Position numbers and translations under genes: made by a program. The notes below the pieces were generated by a model, which had not been told where the DNA came from, ran no database searches, and saw nothing but the letters and a program-made list of their open reading frames with translations. A stretch of DNA of 64,000 nt, from contig NZ_OX579588.1 of assembly GCF_951229915.1 (NCBI RefSeq), positions 1,951,001 through 2,015,000 of the forward strand. The letters are read 5' to 3'. This document shows positions 18,834 through 26,311 of this stretch, in pieces; positions within the stretch are counted from its first letter, which is position 1; every line of letters starts with the position of its first letter. Source of the DNA: Candidatus Ornithobacterium hominis. GTDB taxonomy: Bacteria > Bacteroidota > Bacteroidia > Flavobacteriales > Weeksellaceae.

Positions 18834-19218
18834 ACCTCAAAAAATCAACAGAGTAGCCTTAAGCATTTCTTTGTTTGGAGTTTTTCTCATTTTTCTGGGA
18901 ATGCTTTTCTCTGCAGGGCTTTCGCAAACCGCTTTTCGCTTCACTGGCCCCTATCTGCTATCCATCGGGGCTGGAATTCTAATTTTATACTACCTCGGGA
19001 CTTTTTTTTATTTTCTTTTTCACAAGAATTCAAACGCTATCCAAAATTTGGCCACCTTCTATGTTGGGCTTTGCTTTTTACTCATCATCAGTGGACTTAC
19101 CGCTGCTTTGCTCAAAATAGATTTAGGCATGACCGTATTTCTGACAGGTTTAGGCATGTTTGGTGCTTTTTGGATTTTTGTCTTAATTTACATGATTTTT
19201 AATCATAAAAATGTTTGA
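18826..19218 (+). CDS. Four-helix membrane protein of unknown function
   Basis: 130 aa with four hydrophobic segments (about 12-30, 40-60, 72-92, 98-122) joined by short loops. It overlaps the regulator gene by 8 bases, so it is translated from the same message and may act with it or with copper/oxygen respiration. No known motif or conserved charged residue in the membrane is obvious. Confidence 0.75.
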   Translation: MSKPQKINRVALSISLFGVFLIFLGMLFSAGLSQTAFRFTGPYLLSIGAGILILYYLGTFFYFLFHKNSNAIQNLATFYVGLCFLLIISGLTAALLKIDLGMTVFLTGLGMFGAFWIFVLIYMIFNHKNV

Positions 19219-19237
19219 AGCTTATCGTTGCTAAAGA

Positions 19238-19260
19238 TTTTTTTTAAGGCTTAAAAAATT
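19238..19260. repeat. Dispersed palindrome copy before enoyl-CoA hydratase
   Basis: Core AAGGCTT at 19246-19252, eight T before and six A after, in a 91-base gap without other features. Confidence 0.85.
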
Positions 19261-19309
19261 TAGAATAATTATATTTAAAGAATGATTTTTTTCTAAAAAA
19301 ATAAAACAT

Positions 19310-20074
19310 ATGGATTCTTACGTTTCTACTCAAATCAAAAATGGTATTGCTACACTTGAATTTTTCCATGAAAAAAGTAATTCTTTTCCTTTTTCTCAAT
19401 TGAAAAAATTGAAAAAAACCTTAGAGGAATTGGGCGACGAAGATGATGTAAGGCTTATTATCCTCAAAAGCAAAGGCGAAAAAGTTTTTTGTGCTGGTGC
19501 CAGTTTTGATGAGCTTTTGACTATTGATAACGCTGAGGCGGGAGAAGCTTTTTTTTCTGGTTTTGCTGAGGCAATCATAGCAATGAAAGACTGCCCTAAA
19601 TTTATTATCGGCCATGTAGAAGGTAAAGTCGTGGGCGGCGGCGTCGGGCTAGTTGCCGGCTGTGATTACGCCTTGGCACACGAAAATGCTTCCATCCGCT
19701 TGAGTGAACTTTCCATTGGCATTGGGCCCTTTGTCATCGAACCAGCCATTAGCCGAAAAATAGGCATCAATGCTTTTTCTGAATTAACTTTAAATCCAAA
19801 AGATTGGATGCCAGCATCTTGGGCAAAAGAAAAAGGGCTATACAATCGTGTGTTTTCTGCAAGCTCAGATTTAGAAAAATCTTGTGCTGAATTTGCGGAG
19901 CAGCTATCTGCTTATAGCCCCGAGGCTATGAGAAATTTAAAGTCTATTCTCTGGGAGAATGCTAAAGATTGGGGTAAAATCATGCCGCAAAGGGCGAAAA
20001 TGAGCGGTCGATTAGTTTTATCTGATTTCACCAAAGAAACTTTGAAAAATTTTAAAAACGCTAAGCAAGAATAA
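19310..20074 (+). CDS. Enoyl-CoA hydratase/isomerase family protein
   Basis: 254-aa crotonase-fold protein. The oxyanion-hole segments are visible: FCAGASFDEL (about 63-72) and VEGKVVGGGVGLVAGCDYALA (about 103-123). Glu residues expected for hydratase activity are not clearly both present, so it may be an isomerase, hydratase or thioesterase of the superfamily; the substrate is unknown. Monocistronic by position, and convergent with cysQ. Confidence 0.88.
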   Translation: MDSYVSTQIKNGIATLEFFHEKSNSFPFSQLKKLKKTLEELGDEDDVRLIILKSKGEKVFCAGASFDELLTIDNAEAGEAFFSGFAEAIIAMKDCPKFIIGHVEGKVVGGGVGLVAGCDYALAHENASIRLSELSIGIGPFVIEPAISRKIGINAFSELTLNPKDWMPASWAKEKGLYNRVFSASSDLEKSCAEFAEQLSAYSPEAMRNLKSILWENAKDWGKIMPQRAKMSGRLVLSDFTKETLKNFKNAKQE

Positions 20075-20199
20075 ACATTCTCATCATTTAAAATTAAGAA
20101 CTATTTTGATTTAATGAATTTTTCATAATCTGTTACCTTTTCCTAATTTACAGATGTTTAAATGAAAATTTTTGATGCCTAATGACAAAGTTTATGTGA

Positions 20200-20222
20200 T
20201 TTTTCTAAGGCTTAAAAAAAAT
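20200..20222. repeat. Dispersed palindrome copy at the 3' end of cysQ
   Basis: Core AAGGCTT at 20207-20213. It lies between the convergent enoyl-CoA hydratase and cysQ genes, ending at the cysQ stop codon. Confidence 0.8.
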
Positions 20223-21047
20223 TTAATCGTTCCATTTGACTGAATAGCCATGCACACGCATATTTTTGTCGCTGTAGTCTATTTCTTTGTCATTATTTGC
20301 ACCAGTTACTTTCCGCCCAGCATATTTGGCAATGGCATGTCCTGCGGCAACATCCCAAAAGTTAACGGGTAAAAATCGTGTGTATTCTGTTGCGTAGCGG
20401 TCTGCAATCAGCCCCATTTTAATGGCACAGCCCATAGTCACCACTTCTAAATCGGGGTGTTCTTTCTTTAACTCTTTGATGTAGAAATCTGTTCCATTAT
20501 CACGATGGAATCGACTGGTCAAAAACGTATATTTTCCTTTGGGCGAAAATGAAGGCAGGAAGACTGATTTTTTTTCTAAGGCTTCTAAAATATTTTTTTC
20601 TTTTGCCAATGCTACCAATTCTTCTACGCTTGCTTGGATTTTTCGGCTAGAGTAGCCCTCTGCACCAAAATAGAATAAATTAAGCGCTGGCGCATACAAC
20701 ACACCTAGTTTTGCTGTGTTTCCCGCTATCAAACCAGTGCAAATGCAGAATTCATCTGTTTTGTTGATAAAATCACGTGTTCCATCAATGGGGTCTAGCA
20801 TCCAGTAAGCATCAAAAGATTGCCTTTCCTCATGGCTAAACTTTTCTCCTTCTTCGCTGATGATGGGTAAATTTGTTGCCGAAAGATGTTCGCTCAAAAT
20901 ATCGTGTGCAGCAAAGTCAGCTGAAGTCACCGGGGAGTTATCTTTTTTCACTTGAGTTTCAAAACCCTCTTTGTATTGGCGCCAAACTTCTTCACCTGCT
21001 GAGATAGTTCCTAAGACTGCTTTTTCTAGTAACTCGCTATAATTCAT
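20223..21047 (-). CDS. cysQ: 3'(2'),5'-bisphosphate nucleotidase CysQ
   Basis: 274-aa inositol-monophosphatase-superfamily enzyme that dephosphorylates PAP to AMP, clearing a by-product of sulfur assimilation. Metal-binding motifs are present: EEGEKF (about 66-71) and DPIDGTRDFI (about 84-93), plus the C-terminal WDVAAGHAI segment (about 235-243). Normal length. Divergent from thymidine kinase. One in-gene copy of the dispersed palindrome (core 20578-20584) encodes LEALEKK on the minus strand. Confidence 0.92.
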   Translation of the reverse strand: MNYSELLEKAVLGTISAGEEVWRQYKEGFETQVKKDNSPVTSADFAAHDILSEHLSATNLPIISEEGEKFSHEERQSFDAYWMLDPIDGTRDFINKTDEFCICTGLIAGNTAKLGVLYAPALNLFYFGAEGYSSRKIQASVEELVALAKEKNILEALEKKSVFLPSFSPKGKYTFLTSRFHRDNGTDFYIKELKKEHPDLEVVTMGCAIKMGLIADRYATEYTRFLPVNFWDVAAGHAIAKYAGRKVTGANNDKEIDYSDKNMRVHGYSVKWND

Positions 21048-21121
21048 TTCTTAAACTTTTTCTGTGTAAATTTCATCATTTTTCATGAAAATATTGTGCC
21101 TTTTCTCTTTATTTTTGTGTT

Positions 21122-21706
21122 ATGTTTTTAGAAAATACCATCAACCATCATCGTAATTCGGGCTGGATAGAAGTCATCTGCGGCAGTATGTTTTCAGGTA
21201 AAACCGAAGAACTCATCCGCCGAATGAAAAGAGCTGAATTTGCTGGACAAAAAATTGAAATCTTCAAACCTTCTGTGGATTGTAGGTATGATGACAAAGA
21301 TGTGGTCTCGCATGATAAAAACATTCTAGAAGCTACCGCTGTAGCGTCGAGCTCTAATATTCCTTTGCTGTGCAATGATTGTGACGTTGTGGGCGTAGAC
21401 GAAGCTCAGTTTTTTGATGATGGCATTATAGAAGTGGCTAATTTGCTGGCCAACGAGGGTAAAAGAGTGATTATCGCTGGGCTAGACATGGACTTCAAAG
21501 GTCGCCCATTTGGCCCCATGCCTCAGCTCATGGCAATTGCTGAGTATGTAACAAAAGTACACGCCATTTGTGTAAAAACGGGGAATTTAGCCAATTATTC
21601 TCACCGTAAAATCAATAGTGAAAATTTAGTTGAACTAGGCGAATCCCATGAGTATGAACCGCTAAGTCGAGCAGTTTTTTGGAATTTATTAAAAAAAGAT
21701 GCTTAA
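21122..21706 (+). CDS. tdk: Thymidine kinase
   Basis: 194-aa type II thymidine kinase that phosphorylates thymidine with ATP in the salvage pathway. P-loop GSMFSGKT at about residues 21-28 and the Walker B-like DEAQFF at about 93-98. The structural zinc site of most members is eroded: the usual CxxC of the lasso is CVKTG (second Cys replaced by Thr), and the C-terminal pair is absent (EPLSRAVFW). A possible -7 element TATTTTTG (21110-21117) sits only five bases before the ATG, implying a very short leader. Confidence 0.95.
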   Translation: MFLENTINHHRNSGWIEVICGSMFSGKTEELIRRMKRAEFAGQKIEIFKPSVDCRYDDKDVVSHDKNILEATAVASSSNIPLLCNDCDVVGVDEAQFFDDGIIEVANLLANEGKRVIIAGLDMDFKGRPFGPMPQLMAIAEYVTKVHAICVKTGNLANYSHRKINSENLVELGESHEYEPLSRAVFWNLLKKDA

Positions 21707-21727
21707 TTTTTTTAAGGCTTAAAAAAA
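21705..21727. repeat. Dispersed palindrome copy after tdk
   Basis: Core AAGGCTT at 21714-21720; seven T before and seven A after. It starts at the tdk stop codon, in the gap between convergent tdk and aroQ. Confidence 0.85.
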
Positions 21728-21783
21728 TAGTTTTCAGTCATCAGCAATTTAGCGCTTGTTTAAGTTTTACATTACTAATTTCT

Positions 21784-22215
21784 TTAGGGTTTATTTTTTA
21801 GTAAAAATTCAAGCGCTTCTTGGTATCCAGCCAGTCCTTTGCCTTTAATCATGTGAATACAGTTAACGCCCGTCACCGAAATTTTTCTAAACTCTTCCCG
21901 CTGGTCTATGTCCGAGATGTGCACCTCTACTGCTGGCGTTTCTATTGCTTTTAGCGCATCTGCAATCGCATAAGAATAGTGCGTGTACGCCCCGGGGTTG
22001 ATGATGATGCCTTGGTAGCGAAAACCGATTTCGTGCAATTTATCTATCAAATCGCCCTCATGATTGGACTGGTAGTAGTTTAAATAAATTTCAGGAAATT
22101 TTTTTTTAAGGCTTAGAAAATATTCATTGAAACCTTCTTTTCCATAAATTTCAGGTTCCCGAATTCCAAGCAGATTGAGATTGGGGCCATTGATAATGAT
22201 GTAATTGCTTTTCAT
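21784..22215 (-). CDS. aroQ: Type II 3-dehydroquinate dehydratase
   Basis: 143-aa enzyme of the shikimate pathway that converts 3-dehydroquinate to 3-dehydroshikimate. The family start NGPNLNLLGIREPEIYG (about 9-25, with the active Arg and Tyr), the QSNHEG loop (about 49-54), INPGAYTHYS (about 72-81) and HISDIDQREEFR (about 98-109) are intact. Last gene of a minus-strand run that includes prephenate dehydrogenase, so aromatic amino-acid steps are grouped. Contains one dispersed palindrome (core 22108-22114) encoding FLSLKKK. Confidence 0.96.
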   Translation of the reverse strand: MKSNYIIINGPNLNLLGIREPEIYGKEGFNEYFLSLKKKFPEIYLNYYQSNHEGDLIDKLHEIGFRYQGIIINPGAYTHYSYAIADALKAIETPAVEVHISDIDQREEFRKISVTGVNCIHMIKGKGLAGYQEALEFLLKNKP

Positions 22216-22259
22216 TGTAGTAAATTTTACTAAAAATTTATTTAAAAGTAAAATGTGAT

Positions 22260-22282
22260 AATTTTTTAAGGCTTAAATTTTT
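22260..22282. repeat. Dispersed palindrome overlapping the tyrA stop codon
   Basis: Core AAGGCTT at 22268-22274; the final T residues belong to the tyrA stop codon on the minus strand, so coding and repeat share bases. Confidence 0.75.
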
Positions 22283-23133
22283 TTGTCTAAAATTTTTCTG
22301 ATTTTATTAGCGTTTAAAATGTAATTTTCTATCTCATTATAGCGTTCCATAATGAGTGCTGTTTGGAATTTTTGCAGTTGCGTGATGTGCTCTTCCAAAA
22401 CGTCTAAAACATTCTCCCTGTTGTGTTTAAAAATAGGCAACCACATATCTGCATGTGATTTTGCCAATCGCACTGTGCTAGAAAATCCTGAACTTGCTAA
22501 CTGAAAAATACGTTCTTCTTTCTCTTTTTCCAAGACGGTGTTTGCTAGCGCATAACTAGTTACGTGAGAAATATGACTGATGTAAGCTGCGTGCAAATCA
22601 TGGCTTTTAGAGTCCATAAAAATCACCTTCATCCCTAGTTTTTGATACAAATCTTGGGTCTGCTTTACCCATTCTTCTCGGGAATCTTCCGCATCACAAA
22701 TTACCAGAACCTTATTCTCAAAAGACTCTTCTGTGGCTGCCAACGGTCCGCTGTTTTCAGTACCCCACATGGGGTGCGTGGCAACGTAGTTTTGCCGTGC
22801 TATATGGTTTTTTACACTGTTTACGATATGTTCTTTGGTTGAAGCTAAATCAAAAACAAATTGATGTGGTTGTATTTGATCTAATATTTGGGGTAAAATT
22901 TCTGCTGTAGCACTCACTGGTAAAGCAACCAAAATGACATCTGATTTTTCTAAGGCTTCGGGAAAAGATAATATTTCATCTACAATACCTTTTTTTAAGG
23001 CTTGACGCGCGTGTGCCTGATTTTTTTCAACGCCAATAATGTGCTGAAATAAGCTGAACTTCTTAGCTCGTAGTGCTAGTGAGCCTCCCATCAGCCCAAC
23101 GCCAATGATGCCCAGCGTTTTACCACCTTTCAT
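22273..23133 (-). CDS. tyrA: Prephenate dehydrogenase
   Basis: 286-aa NAD(P)-dependent enzyme that oxidises prephenate to 4-hydroxyphenylpyruvate on the way to tyrosine. Rossmann motif GIIGVGLMGGSLA at about 8-20; THPMWGTENSGP (about 119-130) contains the conserved active-site His; HISHVTSYALA (about 190-200) is the second signature. No fused chorismate mutase or ACT domain is evident. Its start overlaps the end of the DUF4296 gene by four bases (ATGA). Two in-gene palindrome copies (cores 22952, 22997) encode FPEALEK and RQALKK. Confidence 0.93.
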   Translation of the reverse strand: MKGGKTLGIIGVGLMGGSLALRAKKFSLFQHIIGVEKNQAHARQALKKGIVDEILSFPEALEKSDVILVALPVSATAEILPQILDQIQPHQFVFDLASTKEHIVNSVKNHIARQNYVATHPMWGTENSGPLAATEESFENKVLVICDAEDSREEWVKQTQDLYQKLGMKVIFMDSKSHDLHAAYISHISHVTSYALANTVLEKEKEERIFQLASSGFSSTVRLAKSHADMWLPIFKHNRENVLDVLEEHITQLQKFQTALIMERYNEIENYILNANKIRKILDKKI

Positions 23134-23480
23134 GAATAAGGGGAAATTTGAAGTGAATCTGAAACTTGGTATTCTTCATCGATTTCTGCTTCTATTTGCT
23201 CTAAAATAGCTTTATATTTCTGGTCTTCTATCAGGTAATATTGGTAGCTTTTTTTGAAATCTTCGTAAGTAACATTGTGTTTATCTAATATTTTGGCATT
23301 GACTTGATGAAATTCTTCGTATTGAAATTTACTTAATGGTTGTAAATTTTTGTAGATATAAAAATCTTTGATGATTTGTGCCATTTTGTCTTGTGGTATG
23401 AGGTTTTTTGGTTTTTTAATCTCTTGGTTGCAGCCCATTGCAATTAAAACGAAGAAAAAGGGTAAAAGTAAATTTTTCAT
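23130..23480 (-). CDS. DUF4296 lipoprotein
   Basis: 116 aa from the chosen start. Signal MKNLLLPFFFVLIAMGC gives a lipobox Cys at residue 17. The remainder is helical and charged, with the KNLIPQDKMAQIIKDFYIY pattern of DUF4296, a Bacteroidota-only family of unknown function. A longer frame reaching 23504 exists, but the start at 23480 gives a proper signal peptide and an ATGA overlap with the glycosyltransferase gene. Downstream it overlaps tyrA in the same way, so the three are tightly coupled. Confidence 0.82.
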   Translation of the reverse strand: MKNLLLPFFFVLIAMGCNQEIKKPKNLIPQDKMAQIIKDFYIYKNLQPLSKFQYEEFHQVNAKILDKHNVTYEDFKKSYQYYLIEDQKYKAILEQIEAEIDEEYQVSDSLQISPYS

Positions 23481-24199
23481 AAACGCCCAGTCATAAATTT
23501 CCAACGTAATTTTATAACGCCCAAAACAGCTTCTTTCACAATATTATTGCTGATTTTAGATTCGCCCAAGGTACGGTCTGTAAAAATAATCGGCACTTCT
23601 TGAAGAATAAAATTCTTTTTCCAGGCTTTGTATTTCATTTCAATTTGGAAGCCATAGCCTTTGAATTCAATTTCATCTAAATTTATTTTTTCTAGAACTT
23701 GTTTTTTGTAGCCAACAAAGCCTGCCGTGGTATCATGAACGGGCAAATTTGTAATCAACTGAACGTATTTGGAAGCGAAATAAGAAAGTAAAACACGCTT
23801 CATTGGCCAGTTCACTACATTTACTCCTTGGCTGTAGCGAGAGCCAATAGCGATATCGGCTCCATTTTCTAAGGCTTGAGAAAGTCTAGGTAAATCTTGC
23901 GGATTGTGTGAAAAATCGGCATCCATCTCAAATATAAAATCATATTGATTTTCTAGCGCCCATTTGAAGCCGTGGATGTAGGCTTTCCCTAGGCCATTTT
24001 TCTCTTGGCGAATCTCTAGGAATAAACGCTCTGAAAATTCGCTCATTAATTCCTTCACTTTTTGATAAGTCCCATCGGGAGAAGAATCATCTACCACCAA
24101 AATGTGAAAATCATCAGGTAAATTTAGGCTTATCCGAATTATTTTTTCGATGTTTTCTACTTCATTATAGGTTGGTATGATTACTAATTTTTTTAGCAT
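23477..24199 (-). CDS. Polyprenol monophosphomannose synthase-like glycosyltransferase
   Basis: 240-aa GT2 family enzyme resembling DPM1. VIIPTYNE (about 6-13), VDDSSPDGT (about 36-44) and the DADFSHNP motif (about 93-100) form the nucleotide-sugar site; there is no C-terminal membrane domain. It likely transfers a sugar from a nucleotide donor to a lipid phosphate at the inner face of the membrane. First gene of the run with DUF4296, tyrA and possibly aroQ. One palindrome copy (core 23871-23877) encodes LSQALEN. Confidence 0.88.
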   Translation of the reverse strand: MLKKLVIIPTYNEVENIEKIIRISLNLPDDFHILVVDDSSPDGTYQKVKELMSEFSERLFLEIRQEKNGLGKAYIHGFKWALENQYDFIFEMDADFSHNPQDLPRLSQALENGADIAIGSRYSQGVNVVNWPMKRVLLSYFASKYVQLITNLPVHDTTAGFVGYKKQVLEKINLDEIEFKGYGFQIEMKYKAWKKNFILQEVPIIFTDRTLGESKISNNIVKEAVLGVIKLRWKFMTGRL

Positions 24200-24259
24200 A
24201 AGAACAAAGATATAAAGCTGCGGTATTTTTTTCTTAATTTTGAAAAAAATTAAACGCTT

Positions 24260-24886
24260 TTGGAAGGAATTTTAAGGCTTACAGAAAATAAAGATTGGAT
24301 CTTCATCAGCTTACTAGCGTTGATTGGAATCTTCATATTCACTCGCTTTTATTTCAATAAATATTATGCAAATTTAAATAATCTGCATGAATTCTCTCAA
24401 GTGAAAGAGAATTTCTTAACCTTTTATTCTATTGCACAGCTTTCATTTCTTTTTCTAATAAGCTTAGTCATTCTACCTACATTTTCACTCAGAGTTGGCG
24501 CAGAATATTACTACTACCCACCTTTTGTGCTTGTTTTCTTAGGTTTATTTATTTGGTTTTTTTTTAAAGGCTTTATAAATTTTTTACTTTTTAGCACAAC
24601 TGGACAAAGAGAAACATTGAAAGATTTTTTTCATCAAAAGTTATATTTTCTAATTTGGTTCAGTTCTATTTACTTCGCATTAGCATGGCTGGCTCATTAT
24701 AGCAAAATTCCCCCAACATTAATTTTATACACATTTTTAGCCATTTTCATATCACAACAAATTTTAGAAACTCATTCCATCTTCAACCTTTTATACAAAA
24801 AGCTCAAGCAGCCATTATACTATTTATTTTTGTACCTTTGCATGCTAGAAGTTTTACCTCTTATCTATTTATATAAAATTTGGTAA
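24260..24886 (+). CDS. DUF4271 membrane protein
   Basis: 208 aa with six hydrophobic segments, as in the Bacteroidota family DUF4271 (function unknown). The chosen start is TTG; the next in-frame Met is far inside the protein, so TTG or another alternative start is needed. It lies 25 bases before hemD, an arrangement I associate with this family in flavobacteria. Codons 5-9 overlap a dispersed palindrome copy (core 24274-24280), and a second copy (24567-24573) encodes FFKGFINF. Confidence 0.78.
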   Translation: MEGILRLTENKDWIFISLLALIGIFIFTRFYFNKYYANLNNLHEFSQVKENFLTFYSIAQLSFLFLISLVILPTFSLRVGAEYYYYPPFVLVFLGLFIWFFFKGFINFLLFSTTGQRETLKDFFHQKLYFLIWFSSIYFALAWLAHYSKIPPTLILYTFLAIFISQQILETHSIFNLLYKKLKQPLYYLFLYLCMLEVLPLIYLYKIW

Positions 24887-24911
24887 ATAAATCAAAGATT
24901 AGCGCAGGAAT

Positions 24912-25652
24912 ATGAAAGTAAAATCAATACTTATATCTCAACCCGAACCTACATCAGAGGCATCGCCTTTTTACTCACTAGCAAAAAATTTAAAAATTCA
25001 AGTTGACTTCAAACCTTTTATAAAAGTAGAAGGATTGACAGCCAAGGAAATGCGTCAGCAAAAAATTGATTTAAGTAAATATAGCGGGGTTGTACTGACC
25101 AGTAGAAATGCTGTGGATCACTTCTTCCGTGTAGCTGAAGAAATGCGTTTTCATGTTCCAGATGCGATGAAGTATTTTTGCCAATCTGAAGCGGTAGCTT
25201 ATTACCTACAAAAATACATCGTTTACCGAAAAAGAAAGGTGTACATCGGTGGGAAATCCTTTACAGATTTAAAATCAATTTTAAAAAAACATAAGAAAGA
25301 ACGCTTTCTATTGCCTTCTAGTAATATTCTGAAGCCAGAAGTTCCGACATTGATGGATGAGCTAAATTTAGACTGGAAACGTGCTACGATGTACCAAACT
25401 GTAAGCTGTGACCTCTCAGAATTAAAAGATGTACAATATGACATACTGGTTTTCTTCAGTCCATTGGGAATTTCTTCTTTGTATGACAACTTCCCTGACT
25501 TCAAGCAAGGGAAATCTACCATTGCCGTTTTTGGCAAAACAACGCTAGAAGAGGCTGAAAATAGAGGACTTAAAGTTGATATCAAAGTTCCAACGCCAGA
25601 AACACCTTCTATGACAATGGCTCTGGAAAATTTCATTAAAGAAAACAAATAA
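24912..25652 (+). CDS. hemD: Uroporphyrinogen-III synthase family protein
   Basis: 246 aa with the two-domain alpha/beta pattern of HemD, which closes hydroxymethylbilane to uroporphyrinogen III in heme synthesis. Family cues are VLTSRNAVDHFF (about 60-71) and FFSPLGISSLYD (about 179-190), the paired SRNAV and SPxG loops that line the cleft. The family is poorly conserved; context after DUF4271 supports the call. No other heme gene is nearby. Confidence 0.85.
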   Translation: MKVKSILISQPEPTSEASPFYSLAKNLKIQVDFKPFIKVEGLTAKEMRQQKIDLSKYSGVVLTSRNAVDHFFRVAEEMRFHVPDAMKYFCQSEAVAYYLQKYIVYRKRKVYIGGKSFTDLKSILKKHKKERFLLPSSNILKPEVPTLMDELNLDWKRATMYQTVSCDLSELKDVQYDILVFFSPLGISSLYDNFPDFKQGKSTIAVFGKTTLEEAENRGLKVDIKVPTPETPSMTMALENFIKENK

Positions 25653-25724
25653 ACTCTTTGCAGAATGAAAAAACCATTTTGGCACACAATTTGAATAAAA
25701 ACACTCCAATTAAAATTTTATAAC

Positions 25725-26243
25725 ATGAAAAAGTTAAGTTTATTGTTTATGCTAATTGCTGGCTTCACATTTACTTCAGCTCAAGTAGGCGAAGGCACTA
25801 ATTGGCTAAAATTAGGTGTTCACGCTGGAATCCCCACTAGTGGTGCTTCTGATCTTTCCAATTTTGCACTGGGGGTTGATGCTAAGTATCAGTTTCTAAG
25901 CGTAGATAGCTTTGGTATCGGTTTAGCGGCTGGTTACACAAATTATTTTGGGAAAGAATATACCAATAAGGTCGGGAAAAAAGAAAAAAAGGATTTTGGT
26001 GTTGTACCAGTAGCTGCTTTATTCCGTTACTACCCAACTCAGAATTTCTTTGTAGGGACTGACTTAGGTTATGGGTTCATCACAGGAAGAGATGGCTCTA
26101 AAGGTGGATTCTACTATAGACCAGAAGTTGGTTATCACTCAAATGATTGGAACATCTTTTTGTATTATGCAGGTGTCTCAGACAAAACAAACGTTGCTAA
26201 TTTTGGTTTAGGTTTTAACTATAACATTATCCAAGGTCAATAA
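25725..26243 (+). CDS. Small outer-membrane beta-barrel protein
   Basis: 172 aa with a Sec signal (residues 1-19, ending TSAQ) and alternating strand/turn patterns rich in Gly and aromatic residues (GIGLAAGYTNYFG, FFVGTDLGYGF, NFGLGFNYN). An eight-stranded OmpA/OmpX-like barrel is the best reading. Ends in a terminator together with a dispersed palindrome. Confidence 0.8.
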   Translation: MKKLSLLFMLIAGFTFTSAQVGEGTNWLKLGVHAGIPTSGASDLSNFALGVDAKYQFLSVDSFGIGLAAGYTNYFGKEYTNKVGKKEKKDFGVVPVAALFRYYPTQNFFVGTDLGYGFITGRDGSKGGFYYRPEVGYHSNDWNIFLYYAGVSDKTNVANFGLGFNYNIIQGQ

Positions 26244-26300
26244 TTTTTTAAGCCTTGAAAAAAAAACATCAAGAAAGTCCCTTTTTGTAGGGACTTTTTT
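26243..26300 (+). terminator. Terminator with adjacent dispersed palindrome
   Basis: A palindrome copy (core AAGCCTT 26250-26256) starts right after the stop codon and is followed by a hairpin with arms AAAGTCCCT (26274-26282) and AGGGACTTT (26289-26297) plus a T-run. It separates the barrel gene from the ABC ATPase, whose ATG is only 12 bases on. Confidence 0.85.
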
Positions 26301-26311
26301 ATTTTTATAGC

